Of a stretch of 21,423 nt of DNA, positions 13,350-19,055 are shown in pieces. Source of the stretch: a virus; IMG/VR virus record IMGVR_UViG_3300034682_000108, positions 1-21,423 of that record; one strand, written 5' to 3'. Positions within the stretch are counted from its first letter, which is position 1, and every line of letters begins with the position of its first letter. The position numbers and the translations under genes were made by a program. Under the pieces are notes generated by a model. The model saw only the letters and a list, made by a program, of their open reading frames with translations, ran no database searches and had not been told where the DNA came from.

Positions 13350-13376
13350 GGCTGGTGCCGAGCCAAGGTGATAGCA

Positions 13377-14711
13377 GTGCTGACGGATGCCGATCTGAAG
13401 AAGGCCATCAGGGACGTGAAGGCCTCGGGCAAGTCCAAGACCCTGACCGATGACGGGCGCCGCGGTGATGGCCGCCTGCTGGTGGTCACCAGGCCGATGC
13501 CGGCCGGGCCCCTGGTGGAGTTCTACGCCCGCCAGATCGTCGGCAAGAAGCGCAGCATGGCGAAGCTGGGCACCTACCCCATCATGAGCCTGCAGGCCGC
13601 GCGCAAGGCGTTCGCCGATCTGGCGCCGGCCATCAGGGAGCGCGAGAACGTCCGCGCCCACCGCGACAAGACCCGCCAGGAGCGCCAGGAGCTGGGCACC
13701 CTGCTGGACCTGTGCACGGCCTACCACGAAAGCCTGGGCGGTCGCCGCAGCGCGCCAGAGGTCAAGCGCTGCCTGATCGACACCGCGGGGTCAGCCTGCA
13801 AGGCCATCGGTGGCCACCGACCGGCCTGCGAGGTCACGCCCAAGGATGTCGCCGACTGGCTGCGGCCCATCCACCGCCGTGGTTCGTCGGTGGCCGCCAA
13901 GCAGGCGCGCGTCTGGCTGTCGGCGGCCTACACGTGGGGGCTCAAGCGCGAGCACGACTACACCATCGACCAGCCGCACAAGTGGGGTCTGACCATGAAC
14001 CCGGCAGCGCTGGTGCCATCCGACACCGTGGCGCAACGCGCTGGCACCAGGTCGCTGTCGGCCGAGGAATTCCGCGCCGTGTGGTTCTGGATGGCGGCAG
14101 AAGGCGGCCGCAGTGATCTGCGGGCCTGCAACGCGCTGCGCCTGCTGCTGGCCACCGGGCAGCGCGTCGAGGAAATCACGGGCTTGCGTGCCGGCCAGTA
14201 TGCCGAGGGCTGGCTGCGCTGGGGCGACACCAAGACCGGCCGGCAGCGGCAGGTCGAGAAGCCGCACAGCATCCCGGTTCCGGCCCAGGCCGCGCAGATA
14301 CTGGACGGCATGGTGCCCAACCAGCACGGCTTCTACGTGCCTGGCTGCAAGCGGCCGGACGAAGCATTCCGTGGCGCCAGCTTTGGCTACATCGCACGGC
14401 GCTGCTCCAAGCAGCTCGGCATCCCGCTGTTCACGCCCAGGGACTGCCGGCGCACGTGGCGCACGCTCGCCGGTGACATCGGCGGCCTGACCACCGAGGA
14501 ATGCAACCGGATCATGAACCACGTGCACGGCAACAAGACCGAGGAAGAACACTATGACAAGGGCGAGAACGCGCTGGTGAAGCTCGCCGGCATGGCCAAG
14601 TGGGAGCGCGCCATGAATGCCATCCTGTACCCGGAGCGGGCAAAAAAAGACCCGGCAGAAGCCGGGTCAATCACATGCCCACCACGAAAAACTCAGTTCA
14701 GCGCGTCGTAG
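13377..14711 (+). CDS. int: Tyrosine recombinase / phage integrase
   Basis: A 444-aa protein from the preferred GTG at 13377, where AAGGTG lies 6 nt upstream; an ATG at 13347 and a GTG at 13368 are in frame but have no better site. An N-terminal arm-binding region (about 1-95, with LVEFYARQIVGKKRSMAKLGTYP in two strands) precedes the core-binding SAM-like domain and the catalytic domain. Catalytic residues: Arg263 in ATGQRVEEI, Lys286 in DTKTGRQR, the box TPRDCRRTW (353-361, Arg in place of the first His), His382 in MNHVHG and the nucleophile Tyr393 in EEHYDKG. It should integrate and excise the phage at an att site. Its last 7 codons overlap the convergent spanin genes, and a leftward terminator lies inside its 3' end. 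Confidence 0.93.
   Translation: MLTDADLKKAIRDVKASGKSKTLTDDGRRGDGRLLVVTRPMPAGPLVEFYARQIVGKKRSMAKLGTYPIMSLQAARKAFADLAPAIRERENVRAHRDKTRQERQELGTLLDLCTAYHESLGGRRSAPEVKRCLIDTAGSACKAIGGHRPACEVTPKDVADWLRPIHRRGSSVAAKQARVWLSAAYTWGLKREHDYTIDQPHKWGLTMNPAALVPSDTVAQRAGTRSLSAEEFRAVWFWMAAEGGRSDLRACNALRLLLATGQRVEEITGLRAGQYAEGWLRWGDTKTGRQRQVEKPHSIPVPAQAAQILDGMVPNQHGFYVPGCKRPDEAFRGASFGYIARRCSKQLGIPLFTPRDCRRTWRTLAGDIGGLTTEECNRIMNHVHGNKTEEEHYDKGENALVKLAGMAKWERAMNAILYPERAKKDPAEAGSITCPPRKTQFSAS
14642..14668 (-). terminator. Intrinsic terminator of the leftward late operon
   Basis: Stem GACCCGGC (14649-14656), loop AGAA and stem GCCGGGTC (14661-14668); on the minus strand this is followed by seven T (14642-14648). 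It lies 25 nt beyond the spanin stop and within the 3' coding end of the convergent integrase. Confidence 0.85.
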
Positions 14712-15220
14712 CTTCGCTGGCATCCGAGCCCTGCGGCGTGGGCTCGGTCAGCGAATTCAGCAATTCCGTCCGTAGCTTGGTCAAGCCGGCGCTGCACGTC
14801 GGCAAGCAGATCGGCGGTGGCGTCGGCTGGCGCGCCTGCTTCGGCAGCGCCGGCTTTGCTGGCGGCGGCACGACGGCCGGCGGCGGCGAGGATGGCAATT
14901 TGCTTGCGCAGCCTGTCGCCAGCATCGCGGGCAGCAACAGCATCGGCAGCCGCCACTTCCAGTTTCTTTTGCGTGTCATCGGCAATCTCCTGCACGGCGA
15001 CCGTGCGGCGTCGTTCTTCGTCGCGGGCGGCCTGCACGGCTTCGCGGGCGTTGTGCTCCAGCTGCGCCACGTAGGTCGCGTGATCGGCGACGGTCTTGGC
15101 GTGGGCGGCCTGCTCTCGGCTCAGGCGCACGGTCTGCGCGGCCAGCAGCCAGGCCAGCGCCAGGACGGCCAGGACCCAGGCCATCCATGGGCGGAACCAG
15201 ATCGGAATCAGTCCAGCCAT
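14693..15220 (-). CDS. Rz-like inner-membrane spanin (DUF2514-like)
   Basis: A 175-aa protein. The start MAGLIPIWFRPW at 15218-15220 has GGTGG before it; the longer frame is rejected. One transmembrane helix lies at about residues 11-29 (PWMAWVLAVLALAWLLAAQ), followed by a long periplasmic coiled-coil region rich in Ala, Arg and Glu (30-150) and a C-terminal LGCQRSYDALN with one Cys. This is the layout of an i-spanin, which with the outer-membrane partner fuses inner and outer membranes in the last step of lysis. The partner gene is nested within it in another frame. Its 3' end overlaps the integrase. Confidence 0.8.
   Translation of the reverse strand: MAGLIPIWFRPWMAWVLAVLALAWLLAAQTVRLSREQAAHAKTVADHATYVAQLEHNAREAVQAARDEERRRTVAVQEIADDTQKKLEVAAADAVAARDAGDRLRKQIAILAAAGRRAAASKAGAAEAGAPADATADLLADVQRRLDQATDGIAEFADRAHAAGLGCQRSYDALN
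14698..14979 (-). CDS. Rz1-like outer-membrane lipoprotein spanin, nested in the Rz-like gene
   Basis: A 93-aa protein entirely inside the i-spanin gene in a different frame. The ATG at 14977-14979 has GGAG 7 nt upstream; a TTG two codons earlier is an alternative. The signal sequence MTRKRNWKWRLPMLLLPAML ends in a lipobox, LATGC, with lipidated Cys24. A proline-rich segment follows (LPSSPPPAVVPPPAKPALP, residues 28-46, and PTPPP), the hallmark of Rz1 o-spanins. It should sit in the outer membrane and bind the C-terminus of the i-spanin. Longer than lambda Rz1 but within the range of nested o-spanins. Confidence 0.8.
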   Translation of the reverse strand: MTRKRNWKWRLPMLLLPAMLATGCASKLPSSPPPAVVPPPAKPALPKQARQPTPPPICLPTCSAGLTKLRTELLNSLTEPTPQGSDASEATTR

Positions 15221-15273
15221 ACGCGCCACCAGAACCAGGGGTCGTACATCATGAGCAGCATCACGGGGCTCAT
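15208..15273 (-). CDS. Trp-rich 21-aa mini-ORF between endolysin and spanin
   Basis: The ATG at 15271-15273 overlaps the endolysin stop as ATGA, AAGGCG lies about 9 nt upstream, and the stop overlaps the spanin start by 13 nt, so it bridges the only gap in the lysis cassette. The product begins MSPVMLLMMYDP and ends FWWRVWLD; it is hydrophobic with four Trp in 21 residues. It could be a tiny membrane-active lysis helper or only a translational bridge that lets ribosomes reach the spanin. Too short to judge by composition. Confidence 0.4.
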   Translation of the reverse strand: MSPVMLLMMYDPWFWWRVWLD

Positions 15274-15884
15274 GCCGCCAACGCCTTCGCGGCCAGTGCC
15301 GCCAGTCGGCCGCGGTCATCGAGGCCGTGCTTGCCGCCGTTCACCAGCTTGGTAATGCGGCGCACGTCGCCCATGGCGCTGTCCGGGATTTTGCGCTCCC
15401 ACCACGCGATGCTGGCGCGCAGGGCAATAGCGGGTTGCGCCAGCATGTCGGGGTTGCCGGCGAGGTCGAGGCCCAGCGCCTTGCCCACGGTGGCGTAGTT
15501 GTCGCGGCCCGTGACCTGCACCAGGCCGCGGCCACGGAAGCGCCAGCCATCGCCGGGCTGCGTGTTGCCCAGGCGCCCGCCATAGACCTTGTTCGCCAGG
15601 GCTACTGGGTTGCCCACAAACGACGCGGCAGAAGCTGCTGTCGGGAAACGGGTGGGCCACACCTGGCACATGCGGGCGGCGCCGTAGTTCAGGTTTTCCT
15701 CGATGCGCTCCAGCATGCCGCTCTCGTGCAGCACCTGGCCGAGGAAGTCGTCCAGCTCGCCGATGCCCGCCGAGAACGTGCCGGGCTTTACCTCGGCGGC
15801 GAACACCGGGGCCCAGCGCGCGGCCGTCGCAGCCTTCACCTGGCACTGCTGGAGAATGCGGACCCACTCAGCCTGCGTTTTCAT
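15270..15884 (-). CDS. GH19-family endolysin (chitinase-like lysozyme)
   Basis: A 204-aa protein. The start MKTQAEWVRI at 15882-15884 has AGAAGG 6 nt upstream. The GH19 fold is clear: FLGQVLHESGMLERIEENLNYG in two parts (48-68) holds the catalytic Glu54 and the second acid at Glu62 or Glu63; YGGRLGN (101-107) and GWRFRGRGLVQVTGRDNY (113-130) line the cleft. There is no signal peptide, so it depends on a holin to reach the peptidoglycan. It cleaves the glycan strand in lysis. The start overlaps the upstream membrane-protein gene by 17 nt. Confidence 0.92.
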   Translation of the reverse strand: MKTQAEWVRILQQCQVKAATAARWAPVFAAEVKPGTFSAGIGELDDFLGQVLHESGMLERIEENLNYGAARMCQVWPTRFPTAASAASFVGNPVALANKVYGGRLGNTQPGDGWRFRGRGLVQVTGRDNYATVGKALGLDLAGNPDMLAQPAIALRASIAWWERKIPDSAMGDVRRITKLVNGGKHGLDDRGRLAALAAKALAA

Positions 15885-16173
15885 GGGGCACCTTCTGGAA
15901 TTGCTTGGGGACGCCGGCATGCCAGTAGTGCGAGGTCACGACCTGCACGATGATGATGGCCAGCATGAGCGCCATGGTCGGCAGCGTCGGCCGCCAGGCG
16001 GAAACGATGGGCGCGGCGATCATGAGGACCGCCGACAGGCCGAGCAGGTAGAACGCGAACATGACACCATAGCTTGTCGTGTCGGTGTCCATGCGAACCG
16101 CACGGCAGAAGCAGGTGTAGAACAGCACGCCTGCCAGCAGTTCATGCGCTATCAGCAACGCGTATGCGCTCAT
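15868..16173 (-). CDS. Holin/antiholin-like membrane protein, 101 aa
   Basis: Three hydrophobic helices at about residues 4-24, 35-58 and 66-82 with a soluble C-terminus. It starts 4 nt inside the previous gene (ATGA) with GGGGG upstream, and it overlaps the endolysin start by 17 nt. Size, topology and position between another small membrane protein and the endolysin fit a holin or antiholin. No family motif is recognised, so which of the two membrane proteins is the holin is not settled. Confidence 0.65.
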   Translation of the reverse strand: MSAYALLIAHELLAGVLFYTCFCRAVRMDTDTTSYGVMFAFYLLGLSAVLMIAAPIVSAWRPTLPTMALMLAIIIVQVVTSHYWHAGVPKQFQKVPHENAG

Positions 16174-16562
16174 GGAGCCCCCGCGTCTTTGCCGAGCGTG
16201 CTGAGTGCCTTTGCCGTGGCGGCCAGACCTGCGCGCAGCGCGTCAATTACAGAACCAAAACCGTTGCCCATGGCGCCAATAAAGAAAGCAACGACTGTCA
16301 TGCCATGCAGCGCCGGCAGCTCATACTTGGCTTCGAGCCAGTAGGTCGCCGAGCCCGTGATCAGGACTGCCGTTATCACCACGCGAAACAGGAAAAACGC
16401 GCCCTTCTTTTTGCTGACGTCCTTCATGGTCTGAAGTGGCCACAGCGCGCCGCCCAGGGCGGCAAAGATGATGGCAGCGTATTCCCCACCAAGTGGGCCG
16501 AGTATAGCGATAAGCAGTGCAGCAATTCCAGTGCTGCCGGCCGAAGTGGGTTCTGGTGCCAT
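16170..16562 (-). CDS. Phage holin-like membrane protein, 130 aa
   Basis: Residues 11-42 (GIAALLIAILGPLGGEY then AAIIFAALGGALWPL), 56-76 (FFLFRVVITAVLITGSATYWL) and 84-103 (ALHGMTVVAFFIGAMGNGFG) are membrane segments, with a basic loop KKK between the first and second. This is typical of 3-TM phage holins that open lesions in the inner membrane for the endolysin. No Shine-Dalgarno is seen before the ATG, and 24 nt separate it from the gpD stop, so translation may be kept low. It leads the lysis cassette. Confidence 0.7.
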   Translation of the reverse strand: MAPEPTSAGSTGIAALLIAILGPLGGEYAAIIFAALGGALWPLQTMKDVSKKKGAFFLFRVVITAVLITGSATYWLEAKYELPALHGMTVVAFFIGAMGNGFGSVIDALRAGLAATAKALSTLGKDAGAP

Positions 16563-16586
16563 TTGGTAATTGAGTTTACAAGACTG

Positions 16587-17567
16587 TTACTTCTCAGACT
16601 GAGGTGTCTCACAATCGACGGCACAAGTGTATCCGGAATCTGTTAGACGATGGACTACACGATTGATCAGCCAAATGCCGTCAACGCCTGCCCGCAAGCC
16701 TTTCACGTTGGCTTTTGTCTCGGCGCGCAGCTCTGCCACGCCGGGCATGTTGTAGATGGACAACGTCGAGCGGTGGCGCTTCAGCGCCCGGGAGCGCGAC
16801 TTCGCGGCCTTGATGGCGGCCTTCTTGTCCTTGAAGGTGTGGGGCAGCGTGGTCGTGTTCACGGTGTCCTCGCCGTCCACCACAGTGCCGCGGTCGCCTT
16901 CCTTCAGGTTGTAGTAGGTGGCCTTCACGCCGGCATAGTTGCCGCGCTCCACGATGGTCATGGACCAGTCCGTCAGCTGGTCGGCCACCAGCTCGACAAC
17001 CGGCATTTCGCCGCCGCTGACGCGCTTGCCGCTGGCGTGCGGGTTGATGACCAGCCTGCCATTGGCGACCTTGGCGACGGCGTCGTTCTCGGCCGCCAGG
17101 CGCGACAGGAACTGCAGGTCGTTCTCGTTCTGCTCGGCCTGGTCGATCTGGACGTCGGCGAGTTCCTTGCTGATGGCCAGCTTCCAGCCGTGGCGACTGG
17201 CGATGCTGGCCGCGATCTTGCCCAGGGTGGTGTCGTTCCAGCTGACGTCACGCGAGGCCCCTGCGCCTTTGCTGGCACCCATGGAGGTTCCGCGCAGCGT
17301 CATGGTCCGCTCGGGCCCCGTCAGCTCGATGTCCTCGATGGTGAAGGTGCCCTTGTCCACCAGCGGGCTGCCCTGGTAGCCGATCTCCACCGTCATGGTG
17401 GCCTTGGTCGGCGGGATGCTCAGGCGCTGGTCGCGGTCGTCCAGCTTGATTTCCACGCGGTCGCTGTTGACCCCGGCTTCGTCGGTGACGGCGAGCTGCA
17501 CCAGGCGGCCGGCGATGACCTCGGTGATGTCGGAGCCGTTGACCGTGATTTTGAATGCGGGCTTCAT
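16587..17567 (-). CDS. D: Late control protein gpD (P2-type tail/baseplate hub)
   Basis: A 326-aa protein. The start MKPAFKITVNGSDIT at 17565-17567 matches the family N-terminus; a TTG at 17624 extends the frame but into a hairpin region. VEIKLDDRDQRLSIPPTKATM (residues 39-59, split by a turn), the FTIEDIELTGPERTMTLRG strand pair (74-92) and a segment LQFLSRLAAENDAVAKV (152-168) are typical of the Phage_GPD family, relatives of T4 gp27 and VgrG hub proteins. In P2 it is a tail component in the T-U-X-D region. No Shine-Dalgarno precedes the ATG, and a terminator-like hairpin lies 63 nt upstream. Confidence 0.88.
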   Translation of the reverse strand: MKPAFKITVNGSDITEVIAGRLVQLAVTDEAGVNSDRVEIKLDDRDQRLSIPPTKATMTVEIGYQGSPLVDKGTFTIEDIELTGPERTMTLRGTSMGASKGAGASRDVSWNDTTLGKIAASIASRHGWKLAISKELADVQIDQAEQNENDLQFLSRLAAENDAVAKVANGRLVINPHASGKRVSGGEMPVVELVADQLTDWSMTIVERGNYAGVKATYYNLKEGDRGTVVDGEDTVNTTTLPHTFKDKKAAIKAAKSRSRALKRHRSTLSIYNMPGVAELRAETKANVKGLRAGVDGIWLINRVVHRLTDSGYTCAVDCETPQSEK

Positions 17568-17622
17568 GGCCGCGATTGTCGCCGATCCTGGCTGCGGCGG
17601 GAACGGAAGCCATTGGCAGCCC

Positions 17623-17663
17623 AAAAGAAATGGCCCCGGGTGCTACCAACACCACGGGGCCAT
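17623..17663 (-). terminator. Terminator-like hairpin between gpX and gpD genes
   Basis: Stem ATGGCCCCG (17630-17638) / CGGGGCCAT (17655-17663), with an inner GGTG/CACC pairing. On the minus strand it is followed by TTCTTTTGG. It lies within the 140-nt gene-free gap inside the tail operon. It could be a weak terminator or a processing site. Confidence 0.55.
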
Positions 17664-17707
17664 GTGCCACAGAACAACCATGTCTTAGAGGACCTGGCGA
17701 TCTTACC

Positions 17708-17938
17708 TCAATCCCAGAGCTCAACCAGCTTCGCGGTCTTGCCGGGCAGCGTGATGGCGGGCAACGTGATCACCAGGCCGGCGGGCAGGACGGGCCCACG
17801 CTGGGCGAGTCCGGGATTGGCCTCCAGCACAGCCTCGGTCGTGCCGCCGCGCTCCGTGCCGTAGTAGCGCCAGCAGATGTAATCCACGGTGTCGCCCTGG
17901 CGGGTCGTGTACTTCGCGGCTTGGATGGATGTCGTCAT
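17708..17938 (-). CDS. X: Tail protein X (P2 gpX-like, LysM-like)
   Basis: A 76-aa protein; its start at 17936-17938 overlaps the upstream stop as ATGA. AAKYTTRQGDTVDYICWRYYG (residues 7-27) is the LysM-like signature of gpX, followed by EAVLEANPGLAQRGPVLPAGLVI in two helices and a strand. GpX is a small tail component needed for baseplate or tail assembly in P2-type phages. It is slightly longer than P2 gpX. Confidence 0.9.
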   Translation of the reverse strand: MTTSIQAAKYTTRQGDTVDYICWRYYGTERGGTTEAVLEANPGLAQRGPVLPAGLVITLPAITLPGKTAKLVELWD

Positions 17939-18393
17939 ACCTTGATCTTTCCGGCAATCACTTCGAGCTGGCGCGCGGCCTCGTTGGCGGCATAGACCAT
18001 GCTGGAGCCGGCGCGCGTGACGTTGGCCAGGCTGGCATCGGTGACGACGTCGCCGGTGCCCTGCTGGTACTCGCTGTCCAGGCGGCCGGCGCTGGCACTT
18101 GCCTGCTGGCCGATCTGCCGCAGCTGGTTGGCAGACTGCAGCACGGCTGCCTTGGTGCTGACGGCAGAGCCGATCACCAGCTTCACCATGGCCTGGGTGT
18201 CGCGGTCGATTTCGGCGATGGCGGTGGACAGGCGCAGCAGCTCGGACATCGGTGTGCTCAGGCTCGGCACACCTGCCGTCACCTTGCCGGCATCGATGGT
18301 GCGCTGCACGACGGCCGCCATCTGGGACGCCAGCGATGCAGCGCCGGCCGTGGCGCCGATCACGGCGGATTGGTAGGACGCGGCTGTCGTCAT
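17935..18393 (-). CDS. Hypothetical tail-region protein, 152 aa
   Basis: The start MTTAASYQSA at 18391-18393 overlaps the gpU stop as ATGA and is preferred to an ATG five codons upstream. The protein is almost all helix, rich in Ala, Ser and Gln, with long segments such as LLRLSTAIAEIDRDTQAMV and SANQLRQIGQQASASAGRL that could form a coiled-coil bundle. P2 has no gene at this position that I recognise. Coupled tightly between gpU and gpX, it is probably a tail structural or assembly factor. No family assigned. Confidence 0.65.
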   Translation of the reverse strand: MTTAASYQSAVIGATAGAASLASQMAAVVQRTIDAGKVTAGVPSLSTPMSELLRLSTAIAEIDRDTQAMVKLVIGSAVSTKAAVLQSANQLRQIGQQASASAGRLDSEYQQGTGDVVTDASLANVTRAGSSMVYAANEAARQLEVIAGKIKV

Positions 18394-19043
18394 TCTTCGG
18401 TGCTCCATTCGTCGTCAATGACGTCCGGTAGGCCATCGACGTCCAGGGAGTTGGCCTTCAGGTCTGCAGCGCTGTCGCCCGTCATGGCCGGCGCCTGCAG
18501 AGCGGCCGGCGAAGCGTCGGCGGCCTTGCCCTGCTGGGTCACGGCCGCGTTGTTCTCGTCGTCCTCGCCGTAGGCCACCAGGGTCAGCGCGAAGTCGATC
18601 TTGCGGGCCGCGCCGTTGCGCATCGGCACGCTGCGCTCGTCGCTGATGGAGCGGATGCACCAGCGGCCGGCGTACTGGCCTGCAGTCTCGAAGGCGTAGA
18701 TCAGCGCCAGCGGCTCGCCACGGCCGGCTGCGGCACGCATGGTGTCGAGCTGGCCGAGGCCACCACGGAAGTGCGGGTAGATGGTGCCCTGCAGCGTGAT
18801 GGTTTCCTCGCCCATGCCAAGGAACTGCTGCGCCGGGCGGCGGCCGATGCGGTTCTGGCCCTTCCACAGGTACTCGGTGGCGCGCTTGAGCTGGTCGAAC
18901 GCCGCTGTCTCCAGGCTGAACTGGTACTGGCCGAGCTGGGCCATGAACGGCCCGCCAGCAGTGCGGATGCGCTGCTGGTTCAGGTAGGTCGGCGAGGCGT
19001 TGCCGCCGTCGAGGCCGACGAAAAACTCGTTGGAAAGCGTCAT
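18390..19043 (-). CDS. U: Tail protein U (P2 gpU-like)
   Basis: A 217-aa protein. After an N-terminal 30 residues, MAQLGQYQFSLETAAFDQL (34-52) and the following RIGRRPAQQFLGMGEETITLQGTIYP stretch (starting about 67) match gpU, as do FRGGLGQLDTMRAAA and the RWCIRSISDERS strand. GpU is a tail completion/terminator-type protein of P2-like contractile tails. Residues 160-217 are an Ala/Asp-rich extension beyond the usual P2 length (about 159 aa), ending EWSTEE. It starts 12 nt after the tape measure stop. Confidence 0.85.
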   Translation of the reverse strand: MTLSNEFFVGLDGGNASPTYLNQQRIRTAGGPFMAQLGQYQFSLETAAFDQLKRATEYLWKGQNRIGRRPAQQFLGMGEETITLQGTIYPHFRGGLGQLDTMRAAAGRGEPLALIYAFETAGQYAGRWCIRSISDERSVPMRNGAARKIDFALTLVAYGEDDENNAAVTQQGKAADASPAALQAPAMTGDSAADLKANSLDVDGLPDVIDDEWSTEE

Positions 19044-19055
19044 GGTGGCACCAGT

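Larger units (their letters stand above)
13062..13376. other. Integrase upstream region with repeats; attP candidate
   Basis: A 315-nt gap without a credible gene. It holds the terminator above, a 25-bp direct repeat, four GTGAYRGCA elements, a perfect palindrome CTGATC-GCG-GATCAG (13181-13195) and an inverted repeat TTTGCAGC / GCTGCAAA (13234-13241 and 13254-13261). A site TTTAC-TAG-GTGAT at 13266-13278 fits the early operator in all but one base. Such density is typical of integrase arm-site regions, but no core crossover site can be named from one copy. Confidence 0.45.

Noticed and set aside
13062-13376. CRISPR array or tRNA in the repeat-rich gap
   Set aside because: Repeats are few, irregularly spaced and differ in length; no cloverleaf can be drawn.
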